Shown one piece after another: positions 7,922-17,076 of a DNA stretch of 54,589 bases. The translations under genes and the position numbers were made by a program. This DNA is from an uncultured Oscillospiraceae bacterium. GTDB lineage: Bacteria > Bacillota > Clostridia > Oscillospirales > Oscillospiraceae. Under the pieces are notes generated by a model. It was not told where the DNA came from. It made no database searches and was given only the letters and a program-made list of their open reading frames with translations. The stretch spans positions 1 to 54,589 of the forward strand of contig CAJUEU010000010.1 of NCBI GenBank assembly GCA_910585735.1. Direction: 5' to 3'. The stretch's first letter is position 1. Each line of letters begins with the position of its first letter.

Positions 7922-9631
7922 TTGAGGTCCTGGAGTAAAAAAGCCATCCTTCTTCTCATGGCCATCCTGGCCGCCGCCGGGATCTTCCTCGGATGGACCA
8001 GCTACAATTACGCCTACGCCATCCGCAAAACTGTGACCGAGGAAAACCTGGCCTCGGCCCGGCTGTGGCGCAATCAGCTCTATTCCAGGACAAGCGCGGT
8101 CTATGAGCACATTTATGAGCTTCTCCTCACCCTGTACAGCGAAACACCGCTCCTTTCCGGGACCCCGGGAATGGATATTTCCACCAAAACCACGGTGCTC
8201 AATATGATGCAGGACAAGCTGCTGGTAAGCAGCGATGTGGACGCTTTTTTTATCATCGACTCTCAGGACGCGCTGTATCTCCTTTCCGCCCGGTCCTCCC
8301 TTCCCTTTTCTGAAACCTTTCACATCAAGGATTTTGTCAGGGCCGATGCCTCCAGCAAGGCAAAGCCCTTCGGAAACAAAAGCTGGGACCTGGTTTCCAT
8401 CGATGGAAAAGATTATTTGTTCAAGGCCGTGCGTCTGGGAAAATATACGGTAGGCGCCATCAGCGGCTGCGCCCATTTCAGTATTGAACAAAGTTTCAAC
8501 ATTCTGGGGGAGGAATTTGCCTGCTTCCTGCGCACTTCGGAGGGACTGTTCTCCTGCGGCGGGGACCCTGCTCTGGCCCCCCTGCTGGGGAACTCCCCCA
8601 CCTCCGGCTACGCCAACGGCTGGATCACCCAGGTCTCTTCTGTATATGGCCTGGAGGGCGACATGATCCTTCTCTCCCGGCCGGGCACCATGTCCGAATC
8701 CAGCGACCGCATCTCCGCCTTTCTCTTTTTGGTCAGCATGGTCTGCGTGACCCTGATCCTCCTGCTGCTCTTTCTTCTTCGCCGGGATGTGGTCCGCCCC
8801 TCCCGGGAGCTGGAGGAGGCCAACCAAGCCCTGGCCTCGGGGCAGATCGACTTCCGGCTGGATCCGAAAACGGCGGGCAGCACGGAATTTCAAAGCCTGT
8901 ATGAGAGCTTTAACCGCATGGCGGACCAGATCCTCAAGCTGCGGATCGACGCCTACGACATGAAGCTGAAGGACGAGGAGAACCGACTCATTATGCTGCG
9001 GGCCCAGATCAAACCCCATTTTCTTCTGAACGTGATCACTACCATCAGCAATATGACCTACACCAGCCAGCCGGAGGAGATCCGGGCCTATATCTCGGTT
9101 TTCGCCAGATTCGTCCGCTATATGCTCAACACCGCCTCTCCCTGGACCACTGTAGGGGAGGAGCTGAGTCATATCTCCAACTATCTGGACATGCAGCACA
9201 TCCGCTTTCCCGGCTGCGTCCGCTGTACGGTGGATTGTAAGGAGTCCATTGCCGGACATCCCATTCCCTTTCTGTGTCTCTTCACGTTGGTAGAAAACAC
9301 CACCAAGCACGCCATGACTCTCTACGAGCCGCTGGATATTCGTATCTTTGGCCGTGGGAGAAAGGAACCCGGCTTCTCCGGCGTGGTCCTCCGGGTGGAG
9401 GACAGCGGCGGGGGCTTTTCCGCGGAGGCTCTGGAAAAGCTCCGGGAGGAGAGCGGACAGGGGCTTTACGCCAAAGAGCATCTTGGCCTGAACAATGTGC
9501 GCTACACCCTAAACCTGGTCTACCGCAGAGACGACCTGCTTCGGGTAGGCAACCGCCCGGAGGGAGGCGCTTGGGTAGAACTCTGGATCCCTGATGAGGA
9601 GGTAACGTGTGATGAAGCTGCTGATCTGTGA
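7922..9631 (+). CDS. sensor histidine kinase (YesM family)
   Basis: A 569-residue membrane kinase paired with the next gene. Order: membrane segment (about 5-25), extracytoplasmic sensor region (to about 260), second membrane segment (264-287), HAMP region, His_kinase domain with the motif AQIKPHFLLN (His366), and an ATPase domain with the N-box LVENTTKHA and G-box EDSGGGF. This is the LytS/YesM type that senses carbohydrates outside the cell. TTG 7922 is preferred because GAGGTG lies about 6 bases upstream; GTG 7913 is the alternative. It overlaps the regulator gene by about 20 bases. Confidence 0.85.
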   Translation: MRSWSKKAILLLMAILAAAGIFLGWTSYNYAYAIRKTVTEENLASARLWRNQLYSRTSAVYEHIYELLLTLYSETPLLSGTPGMDISTKTTVLNMMQDKLLVSSDVDAFFIIDSQDALYLLSARSSLPFSETFHIKDFVRADASSKAKPFGNKSWDLVSIDGKDYLFKAVRLGKYTVGAISGCAHFSIEQSFNILGEEFACFLRTSEGLFSCGGDPALAPLLGNSPTSGYANGWITQVSSVYGLEGDMILLSRPGTMSESSDRISAFLFLVSMVCVTLILLLLFLLRRDVVRPSRELEEANQALASGQIDFRLDPKTAGSTEFQSLYESFNRMADQILKLRIDAYDMKLKDEENRLIMLRAQIKPHFLLNVITTISNMTYTSQPEEIRAYISVFARFVRYMLNTASPWTTVGEELSHISNYLDMQHIRFPGCVRCTVDCKESIAGHPIPFLCLFTLVENTTKHAMTLYEPLDIRIFGRGRKEPGFSGVVLRVEDSGGGFSAEALEKLREESGQGLYAKEHLGLNNVRYTLNLVYRRDDLLRVGNRPEGGAWVELWIPDEEVTCDEAADL

Positions 9632-11216
9632 CGACGACATTCTGACGGTGGACGTGATCGAGTCCCATCTGGACCGCGCCGGCCTGGGGATCACCCAGAT
9701 CCTGCGGGCCTACAACGGCGAGGCGGCCAAGCACGTGATCGCCGCTGAGGAGCCTGAGCTGGTCCTGTGCGACATCGGCATGCCTCTGTGCGACGGGATC
9801 GAGGTTCTGAAATACGTATACGACAACCGCTTTGAAACTGAATTTTCCCTCCTGACCTGTCACGAGGATTTTGAGTACGCCAAGGCAGCCCTTCAATACG
9901 GCGCCTCCCACTACATCACCAAGCCCTTTGAGATGGAGGAGCTTGCCGGGGTACTGAGAAGCATGATCGAGGAAGCCACCAAAAAGCGCATGGACCGCAT
10001 CGACCAGAATCAGGCCCGGCACGACTCGGTGATCAACAGCGTCCTGCGGCAGCTGAGCTACGGGCTCCTGGGCTCCGACCGGGCTTCGGTGAACGCCATG
10101 CTGCGCCAAAACGGCGTCGATCTTTCGGCCGACAGCCGGTGGAACATGGTCCTCTCCTGCTCCGACATGACCGACGCTCTGAGCTGCGGCTGGCGGGGAG
10201 AGCTTCTGATGTATACCGCCAGCCGTCTCCATGACGAGGTACTGGCCGGGTATGTGGGGGCGGCCTATACCCTTTTGTACTCGGACGAACGCTATCTTTG
10301 GTGCCGCTGCTTCGTTCCGGCTGAAGCCTGCTCCCGGGAGGAGCTCTTTTCCCGGTGCAGACAGCTCTCTCAGCTGTGCGCCGACCATGCTTCCCTCCAT
10401 CCGGCCATTCTCGTTGGAGACCAATTTCCACTCTACAACGCCTCCATGGTCCACCGTAAGCTGACCAATAAAATGGAGCGGCTTCGTTTTTCCCCCGGGG
10501 TGATCTGCGGCCTGGAGGAGGCGGACGCCCTTTGCGTCCAGGAGAAGTCCTACCTGGACGGAGCATACCTGTTGCGGCTGCTGAAAGAGCATAGCCTGGA
10601 GGACTTCCGCACCTATATCTCCTCCGTGCTCAGCGTCCTTCCGGGCACCCCGGACGATCACAAGGCCCTGGAGACCCTCCGTGGCGAGCTTGTCTACACC
10701 TTTGCCTCCTGCCTTCGTGACAACGGCCTCTCCTCCGAGGCTGTTTTCGGAAACGAAGCCATTGCCGCCCAGAACGCTGTTTCCTCCCACTCTTCAAGGG
10801 CCATGCTTCGCTTTGCCGAAACCCTGTACTCCACCGTAGAGGAACAGCTTCAGCAGCTCCAGGATTCCGCCGACATCATTGCCCGGGTGGAGGGCTATAT
10901 CCGGGAACATTTCCGGGAGAATATCAGCCGGAACGATGTAGCCGCCATCGTTTACATCACCCCCAACTACCTCTCCAAGCTCTTCCGCAGCAAAATGGGC
11001 ATGAACCTGCGGGAGTACATCAACCAGATTCGCATTGAGGAAGCCCGGCGGCTGCTTCTCACCACCAGCCTGTCGGTAAGTGAGATCGCCGGACGGGTGG
11101 GGTACGACAACATTTCTTATTTTTCCACTGTGTTCCGAAAGCTGGTGGGCATGAGCCCGGTGGACTGGCGCAATTCCAAACGGGAGGACGGAGAGCAGCA
11201 TGACATGGAAGAATAG
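9612..11216 (+). CDS. response regulator with AraC-type DNA-binding domain (YesN family)
   Basis: A 534-residue regulator. The receiver domain shows the acidic triad DDD near residue 7, phospho-acceptor Asp54 in VLCDIGMP and Lys104 in YITKPFE. A long middle region without clear motif leads to a C-terminal AraC/XylS domain (about 430-525) with ITPNYLSKLFR and VGYDNISYFSTVFRK. ATG 9612 is directly preceded by GTG 9609; both are within reach of AGGAGGT. It is expected to activate the importer genes when the kinase senses its glycan. Its stop lies inside the next gene (17-base overlap), so translation is probably coupled. Confidence 0.85.
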   Translation: MKLLICDDDILTVDVIESHLDRAGLGITQILRAYNGEAAKHVIAAEEPELVLCDIGMPLCDGIEVLKYVYDNRFETEFSLLTCHEDFEYAKAALQYGASHYITKPFEMEELAGVLRSMIEEATKKRMDRIDQNQARHDSVINSVLRQLSYGLLGSDRASVNAMLRQNGVDLSADSRWNMVLSCSDMTDALSCGWRGELLMYTASRLHDEVLAGYVGAAYTLLYSDERYLWCRCFVPAEACSREELFSRCRQLSQLCADHASLHPAILVGDQFPLYNASMVHRKLTNKMERLRFSPGVICGLEEADALCVQEKSYLDGAYLLRLLKEHSLEDFRTYISSVLSVLPGTPDDHKALETLRGELVYTFASCLRDNGLSSEAVFGNEAIAAQNAVSSHSSRAMLRFAETLYSTVEEQLQQLQDSADIIARVEGYIREHFRENISRNDVAAIVYITPNYLSKLFRSKMGMNLREYINQIRIEEARRLLLTTSLSVSEIAGRVGYDNISYFSTVFRKLVGMSPVDWRNSKREDGEQHDMEE

Positions 11217-11862
11217 CCTGCAAGCCGACCTGGAGACGCTAAAGCGGCTGGAGCCCAAGGCCCGCATTCAGTTTATCTGGGATTATTACCGCCTGCCCAT
11301 CATCGCCGCCATAGCCTGTCTGGCCCTGGCCTTGACAGCGGCAGGGCTCAACCTGGGCCGGGGCCAGGTTGCCATGTACGCCGTTTTTGTCAACACTGAC
11401 CAGACCGGGCTCGAGCCGGAAGCCTCCCTGCTGGACGGCCTGCTGGCGGATGCCGGCGTGGATATGGCCGGACGGCACATCGACGTCACCGACAATCTCA
11501 CCCTGGGGCAGGCCCAGAGCGAGGAATATGACGGCCAGACCATCCAGGTGCTCTCTGCTCTCTTCGGAATCAGCGACCTGGACCTCTTCGCCGCCAACGA
11601 GGCGGTGTTCCGGCGGTACGCCGGCCAGAACGCCTTCGCCGACCTGTCCAAGCTCATCGAGCCAGAGCTTCTCGCGGGTCATGAGAATGACCTGTACTAC
11701 TATGACACAGAGGACGGTCAGCGGGTGCTGGGCGGCATTGTGCTCCACCCGGACTCGGTCCTTCACCAGGCGGGATATTACCACGCCGACGTGGTCATTG
11801 GGGCGGCCATCAACGGGGAAAATCTGGAGCTGGCCGTTCAGTTTATCCGGGCCCTTTTGTGA
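11200..11862 (+). CDS. single-pass membrane protein of unknown function
   Basis: A 220-residue protein not recognised as a named family. A short basic cytoplasmic N-terminus with FIWDYYRLPIIA leads into one membrane segment (about 28-50); the remaining 165 residues are probably outside the cell. The outer part has acidic segments and alternating strand/helix character but no catalytic motif. It overlaps the regulator gene and precedes the permeases, so it is likely made with them. A role as an accessory to the sensor or importer is a guess. Confidence 0.6.
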   Translation: MTWKNSLQADLETLKRLEPKARIQFIWDYYRLPIIAAIACLALALTAAGLNLGRGQVAMYAVFVNTDQTGLEPEASLLDGLLADAGVDMAGRHIDVTDNLTLGQAQSEEYDGQTIQVLSALFGISDLDLFAANEAVFRRYAGQNAFADLSKLIEPELLAGHENDLYYYDTEDGQRVLGGIVLHPDSVLHQAGYYHADVVIGAAINGENLELAVQFIRALL

Positions 11863-11960
11863 ATCGGATAGAAATTGGGGGTTCGGGTGTACTTTTTTTA
11901 ATGTGGAACTCCCCTTGCGGGCGGTATGATAAGAGAGAAGTCATATAAGGAGGGAACTCT

Positions 11961-12935
11961 ATGGCAACAAAAACCCCAGCGAAGCCAACGTCGGAATTTG
12001 ACGGCCTGTTGGCGCGAAACAAGCGGGACAGCAAGTGGAAGGCCACCCTGAAAAAGGACCTTCCCCTCTACCTTATGATGCTGCCCGGCTTTATCTACCT
12101 CATCGCCAACAACTACCTTCCCATGTTCGGCATCCTCATCGCCTTCAAGAAGATCAACTTCTCGGTCGGCATTTTCCAAAGCCCCTGGTGCTCCTTTGAT
12201 AACTTTGAATACTTGTTCAAAACCAAGGACGCCTTCATCATGATCCGCAACACCATCCTCTACAATGTGGTGTGGATCTTGCTTGGGCTGGTCATCGCGG
12301 TATTTATCGCCATCTGTATGGCCGAGATCTCCTCCCGCAAGGCGGCCAAGGTGATCCAGCCGGTCATCTGTTTTCCCTCCATGGTATCGGCGGTCATCCT
12401 GTCCTTTATCGTGTACGCCTTCCTGAGCAAGACATACGGCTACCTGAACACCACCATCTTCCAAGACAATCCCATCAACTGGTACGCCTCCGCCAAATAC
12501 TGGCCCATTATTCTCACCATTGTCCACTTCTGGCAGAGCGCCGGGCAGAGCTCCATCATCTACATGGCCAGTATCGGCGGCATTGACAAAAGCCTTTATG
12601 AGTCGGCCCGGCTGGACGGGGCCTCCAAGCTCAAGCAGATTCGCTATATCACCCTGCCCATGCTTCGGCCCATGATCATCCTGATGCTCCTCATGTCCAT
12701 CGGCCGCATCTTTAACTCTGACTTCGGCCTCTTCTACCAGGTGCCCCTGGGCCAGGGCCTTTTGAGCAGTACCACCCAGACCATCGACACCTACGTTTAC
12801 CGGGCTCTGCTGGAGCTGAACAACGTGAGTATGTCCTCGGCGGCCAGTGTGTTCCAGGCGGTGATCGGCTTTGTGCTGGTGCTGGCGTCCAATCTGATGG
12901 TCCGGGTGGTAGACCCGGACAACAGCCTGTTCTGA
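11961..12935 (+). CDS. sugar ABC permease (LplB/YesP type)
   Basis: A 324-residue inner-membrane permease with about six membrane segments. The cytoplasmic EAA loop, which docks on the ATPase, reads SARLDGASKLKQIRYITLP near residue 214. The basic N-terminal extension (about 35 residues) is typical of the LplB branch. The ATG follows AAGGAGGGAACTCT. It forms the transport channel with the next gene and takes substrate from the lipoprotein at 6222 or a relative. The 98-base gap before it holds a TATGAT that could be a -10, but no clear -35. Confidence 0.9.
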   Translation: MATKTPAKPTSEFDGLLARNKRDSKWKATLKKDLPLYLMMLPGFIYLIANNYLPMFGILIAFKKINFSVGIFQSPWCSFDNFEYLFKTKDAFIMIRNTILYNVVWILLGLVIAVFIAICMAEISSRKAAKVIQPVICFPSMVSAVILSFIVYAFLSKTYGYLNTTIFQDNPINWYASAKYWPIILTIVHFWQSAGQSSIIYMASIGGIDKSLYESARLDGASKLKQIRYITLPMLRPMIILMLLMSIGRIFNSDFGLFYQVPLGQGLLSSTTQTIDTYVYRALLELNNVSMSSAASVFQAVIGFVLVLASNLMVRVVDPDNSLF

Positions 12936-12948
12936 GGAGGCGAGTGAA

Positions 12949-13866
12949 ATGGCAAAAGTCAAAGTCAACAAAGCTCCTACCATTCAGGATGAAAAGGGCT
13001 TTCACAACTTCGCGCTGGTGGTCATGATCCTCCTGGCCATCTACTGTGTGATCCCCTTTCTCCTGATGCTCTCGGTCTCCTTCTCCTCCGAGGCCGCCCT
13101 GTCCCACGGCTACCGCTTCTGGCCCCAAGAGTTCTCCCTGTCGGCCTACCAGTTCCTTTGGGTCAAACGGGCCACCATTTTTCGCGCCTATGCCCTCACC
13201 ATTCTGGTGACCGTGGTAGGCACCGTGGCCAACCTGATCCTCACCTCCCTCTTTGCTTACCCCCTGAGCCGGAAGGACTTCAAGCTGCGCAATGTGTTCG
13301 CTTTTATCCTTTTCTTCACCATGCTCTTCAACGGAGGCATGACGGCCAGCTACATCATCTGGACCCAGGTTTTCCACATCAAGGACACCGTCTGGGCCTA
13401 TATCCTTCCCGGAAGCTTGATGGGAGCCATGAACGTGCTGATGGTCCGCAACTACTATAACGCCAACATTCCCTACCCCATCATTGAGGCCGCCCGGCTG
13501 GACGGAGCCAACGACTTGAAGATCTACACCCGCATCATGGTCCCCCTGTCCAAGCCGGTCATGACCACCGTGGGCCTCTTTGCCGCCCTGAGCTACTGGA
13601 ACAACTGGACCAGCGGACTTTATTACATCACCAATCCCAAGCTCTACACCATTCAGGTCTATCTGAAAAAGCTCATGGACAGCATCCAGTTCCTGAAATC
13701 TTCCGACCTTGGAAGCGAGGCCACTATGCTGGCTGCCATGAGCCTGCCCACAGAAAGCGCCCGTATGGCCATCGCCATCATCGCCATCCTCCCCATCCTG
13801 TGCGTCTATCCCTTCATCCAGGGTGAGCTCATCAAGGGCATGGTAGTCGGCGGCGTCAAGGGCTAA
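12949..13866 (+). CDS. sugar ABC permease (LplC/YtcP/YesQ type)
   Basis: A 305-residue partner permease with six predicted membrane segments. The EAA loop is EAARLDGANDLKIYTRIM near residue 181, and the end (GVVKG-like VVGGVKG) is the usual terminus of this branch. It begins 13 bases after the first permease with GAGGCGAG as ribosome site. Together the two form the heteromeric channel; the ATP-binding subunit is probably one of the genes at 18582 or 22392, since no ATPase is adjacent. Confidence 0.9.
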   Translation: MAKVKVNKAPTIQDEKGFHNFALVVMILLAIYCVIPFLLMLSVSFSSEAALSHGYRFWPQEFSLSAYQFLWVKRATIFRAYALTILVTVVGTVANLILTSLFAYPLSRKDFKLRNVFAFILFFTMLFNGGMTASYIIWTQVFHIKDTVWAYILPGSLMGAMNVLMVRNYYNANIPYPIIEAARLDGANDLKIYTRIMVPLSKPVMTTVGLFAALSYWNNWTSGLYYITNPKLYTIQVYLKKLMDSIQFLKSSDLGSEATMLAAMSLPTESARMAIAIIAILPILCVYPFIQGELIKGMVVGGVKG

Positions 13867-13881
13867 AAGGAGGTTTCTATT

Positions 13882-15393
13882 ATGGATCACCGCAAACCTT
13901 TCGAAATGACCACACCCGAGGCCCTTGGCATCCGCAGCCGGGACATCATGGCCTATCTGGATGAGCTGGAGGCCAGCAACACTGAGATGCACGGCCTTAT
14001 GATCATGCGCCACGGCAAGCTCTGCGCCCAGGGCTGGTGGGCCCCCTTCGGCCCCAACGTCCGCCACGGACTCCAGAGCCACACCAAGACCTATGCCGCC
14101 ACCGCTGTGGGCATCGCCTACACCGAGGGGCTCCTCAAGCTGGACGAGCGGCTCATCGACATTTTCCCCGATGAGTCCCCGAAGGACCCCAGCGAGAACC
14201 TGCAAAAGCTCACCGTTCGGGACGTACTGTGCATGGGCTGCGGCATGGACGAGATGCCCCGCCCCACCAAGGACTGGATCCGGGACTTCCTCCACACCCC
14301 GGTGAACCATGTCCCCGGCACCACCTACATGTACAATTCCACCGGCTCCACCATGCTGGGGGCCATTGTCCGCAAAAAGACCGGCCTGGGGCTCCACGAG
14401 TATTTGACCCCCCGCCTCTTCCACAAGCTGGGCATTGACCCGGACAACCTGCGCTGGATGTGCATGCCTGACGGCATGGAGGTGGGCGGCGGCGGACTTT
14501 TCGCCACCACCGAGGACAACCTGCGGCTCATGAAGCTCTACGCCGACGGCGGCGTCTGGGAGGGGGAGCGCATTCTGGCCGAGGACTACGTCCGGCTGGC
14601 CACCACCAACCAAAATGACTCGGCCACCGAGGCCATCAACAACCCGGAGGCTTTTGACAACTTCCTGGGCTACGGCTTCCAGATCTGGATGTGCAAGCCC
14701 AATGGAGCCTACCGGGCCGACGGGGCCATGGGTCAGTTCACCATCGTGCTCCCTGAGTTGGATATGCTCATCGCCATCAACGAGACCGCCGTGGGAGCCC
14801 ACTGGGCCCAGAGCACCCTGGACATCACCTGGCGGTTTGTGGAAAAGATCACCGACTCTTCGCCTCTCCCCGAGGATGAGGTCACCCTGAAAGCCCTGCG
14901 CTCCCGGATGGCCCGGCTGAACATCGGCAACCCGCCCTGCCAGCCCTACAGCCCCCTGGCCGCCAAGATCTCCGGCAGGACCTACAAGCTGGAGAGCGGC
15001 CACTTCACCCCCTTCTCAGGCAACTTCATGACGGGGGCCGGGCCGGACGACATCGCCTCCTTCGGTCTGGACTTTGACGCTTACGGCTGCATCTGGCGTC
15101 TGGAGACCCGCTCGGGCCGGAAGGAGGCCCTGCGGGTGAGCACCCAGGGCACCCGGTTCACCAACTTTGTGGGTCCCCTGGACCGTACCACCTCCCTCTA
15201 CCTCTGCGACGGCTGGTGGCCCGAGGACAACGTGTTCGAGCTTCACGGCCGTTGGGTGGAGACCTGCCTGGAGGACGTCTACCGCCTGACCTTCTCCCCC
15301 GACGGCAAGGTGGAGATCACCGCCAAGAACAACTCCCCCTTCCGCTGGGGCGAGCCCGAGCCCATCGTGGCCGTGGAGGCCGGTCAGCGCTAA
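13882..15393 (+). CDS. class C beta-lactamase-fold serine hydrolase
   Basis: A 503-residue penicillin-binding-protein-like hydrolase. The SxxK motif is SHTK (Ser66, Lys69), the second motif is the YxS-type YNS near residue 152, and ADGAMGQ near 282 corresponds to the third conserved strand region. Residues beyond about 340 form an extra beta-rich domain. There is no signal peptide, so it acts in the cytoplasm, which argues against an antibiotic or wall role and for an esterase acting on an imported compound. AAAGGAGG precedes the ATG, 15 bases after the permease stop. The substrate is not known. Confidence 0.8.
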   Translation: MDHRKPFEMTTPEALGIRSRDIMAYLDELEASNTEMHGLMIMRHGKLCAQGWWAPFGPNVRHGLQSHTKTYAATAVGIAYTEGLLKLDERLIDIFPDESPKDPSENLQKLTVRDVLCMGCGMDEMPRPTKDWIRDFLHTPVNHVPGTTYMYNSTGSTMLGAIVRKKTGLGLHEYLTPRLFHKLGIDPDNLRWMCMPDGMEVGGGGLFATTEDNLRLMKLYADGGVWEGERILAEDYVRLATTNQNDSATEAINNPEAFDNFLGYGFQIWMCKPNGAYRADGAMGQFTIVLPELDMLIAINETAVGAHWAQSTLDITWRFVEKITDSSPLPEDEVTLKALRSRMARLNIGNPPCQPYSPLAAKISGRTYKLESGHFTPFSGNFMTGAGPDDIASFGLDFDAYGCIWRLETRSGRKEALRVSTQGTRFTNFVGPLDRTTSLYLCDGWWPEDNVFELHGRWVETCLEDVYRLTFSPDGKVEITAKNNSPFRWGEPEPIVAVEAGQR

Positions 15394-15414
15394 AAATTAT
15401 AGGAGGAAATAATT

Positions 15415-16434
15415 ATGAAAAAAGTCATATCTGTAGTACTGTCTATCTCTTTGGTGCTATCCGTTACACTTTCAGCTTTTGCCGTAGAACCAGCAAAAGA
15501 TATAGAAGATTTGGACAAAGAGATTCAGTCATTGCTAGACGAAAGAGCTACCGTGTTGAGCGAATTTTTCTTTGAAAATAGCAACATAAACTCGTGACTA
15601 GCTAATTTGGAAGTCATTGATTCTAAATTGCATGAATGTGGTGTAGAATTTCTTTCGGATGAGCAAGCGAATAGTCTTCTCTTAGAAATGCAGAAAAAGT
15701 CCGGTTCAGAAACTGGTGGGCAAGGTTATGTGATTGGTAGAGTTGAACCGCCTGATACAGGCGTAAATACTTGGATGACGTATCGGTCAATATACACTTC
15801 TAATGGAGTATCACATAACATTCAAAGGTTAGTAGCACAGCCAAAGCTTTCCAATTCTCCTCTTGCAAACACTGGATCTCGAATCATAACTTATGGAGTA
15901 AATTGGGCTGCAGGCACAGAGAATCTTATTGTTTCGACTGCAGAATCTTTGGCCGGAAATATACCGGGGGCATCTCTTGTTCTTTCCGTGTATGATGCTA
16001 TACGTTCATTTATTTCGGGGCTAAGCACAACAACAGAAGTATCTGCGCCAAACATAACATATACTTGGTCTAATGTAACAACGGCAACTTTCATTTATGT
16101 TAGGCTAGACACTGAGAGTGATGACGCTCAGCAACTATCCTCAATTTCGACGAAAACGGTTACAGCGGTTGGGTATGACATACCCAAGTTTAATTACAAA
16201 GCAGTTAATGGTTCTTGGGTTTTGTTTCCAGACATAATTCAGGGTAAGCGAACAATATATGCAACGCCCTCTCGATACGCCAACATTGCGGATGCGGTTG
16301 ATGCATACAACGGACTTTATCCTTGCCCCGTCCAGAATGAAGTATATAATATTAAAATTTCTGGCCCTGAAAGCAAGAACGTAGAAGTAATGTGGCCGTG
16401 CAACCCAAACTCTCCTTTAGACTGTGAGTGGTGA
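15415..16434 (+). pseudogene. AT-rich secreted-protein gene interrupted by an in-frame UGA
   Basis: One continuous frame from ATG 15415 (site TAGGAGGAAAT) is broken only by TGA at 15595-15597; the frame resumes directly and runs to 16434 (about 339 codons in all). The first 60 residues carry a clear signal peptide (cut near AFAVEP) and a charged helix; the rest is a Ser/Thr/Asn-rich secreted domain with a cysteine-containing end. I recognise no family. GC content is near 40% against about 60% in neighbours, suggesting transfer. The stop context is UGA CUA G, which favours readthrough in other systems, but a simple nonsense mutation is the likeliest reading. The downstream part could restart at TTG 15607, without a good ribosome site. 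Confidence 0.6.
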
Positions 16435-16436
16435 GG

Positions 16437-16988
16437 ATGAAGGACCTCCTTAAAAGCAGAGCCGCGGGGATCGTGTATATCGTCATCGCCATCGCCCTGG
16501 TGGCTTTGTGGATCACCTACCTGAACCGCTGGAACATTGCGCTGTCCTCCATCGACTTTTCCCCCTCGGCCACCAGCACGGTCTGCGAAGGATTCGACGC
16601 CAACGGGGACCACTACCGCGTGGTCACATGCCATGAGAGCCTTGCCCTTCTGACTGAGAACGGCTTCGGATGGTGGAAGGCTTCCCTGGTATCGAATCCA
16701 AACAGCCAGGATGGGCTGAGCCGGATCTCCTGGATGATTCCGGCCTCCATCCGGTATGCCGAGGACGGCTCGTTTGCGCCGGACTGGGAATTCCACGACG
16801 TGTACTGCGGGAACAACGCGGCAGGTCCGGTCTCTCCCATCACCGCGAAGCTGCCGCCCAACGTGACGGTAAACGTCTGGCAGAGCGGGTCATCCTATCT
16901 GCTGCACTTTATTTCCTTCGGCCGGGAGAGCCCCCTCAGCGGCCTTTCGGTCGGGGAGCTTCTCCAATCGGTGGGCGCCATTTCGTAG
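16437..16988 (+). CDS. single-pass membrane protein, unknown
   Basis: About 183 residues with one N-terminal membrane segment (IVYIVIAIALVALWITYL) and an extracytoplasmic remainder containing two Cys (near 50 and 65) and Trp-rich strands. No family is recognised. ATG 16437 is possible, as are GTG 16428 and 16431 in the same frame; all overlap or abut the end of the AT-rich gene. Base composition returns to the high GC of the locus. The hairpin at 17004-17033 follows it. Confidence 0.5.
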   Translation: MKDLLKSRAAGIVYIVIAIALVALWITYLNRWNIALSSIDFSPSATSTVCEGFDANGDHYRVVTCHESLALLTENGFGWWKASLVSNPNSQDGLSRISWMIPASIRYAEDGSFAPDWEFHDVYCGNNAAGPVSPITAKLPPNVTVNVWQSGSSYLLHFISFGRESPLSGLSVGELLQSVGAIS

Positions 16989-17003
16989 CAACAAATCGTA
17001 TTT

Positions 17004-17033
17004 TGAGGGCATGGTCCAAAAGGCCATGCCCTC
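17004..17033. other. intercistronic hairpin
   Basis: Arms tgagggcatgg (17004-17014) and ccatgccctca (17023-17033) pair over 11 bases, extendable by GG/CC past a bulge. No T-run follows on either strand, so it is more likely an mRNA-stability or processing element than a full terminator. Confidence 0.5.
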
Positions 17034-17076
17034 AGAGTGCAGACAGGGGGCATAGCCCTCACAAGGAGGATATTGT

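Noticed and set aside
12712..15003. Very long minus-strand open frame (763 codons)
   Set aside because: It lies opposite the second permease and the beta-lactamase-fold gene, has low-complexity Gly/Val/His-rich content typical of the antisense of GC-rich genes, and lacks a recognisable domain.
13882..15393. Antibiotic-resistance beta-lactamase
   Set aside because: The protein has the fold motifs but no signal peptide and an added C-terminal domain, and sits inside a sugar importer operon; an esterase role is more likely.
15595..15597. UGA as a selenocysteine codon
   Set aside because: No stable hairpin is seen just downstream, the position has no redox motif, and no selenium genes are in the window.
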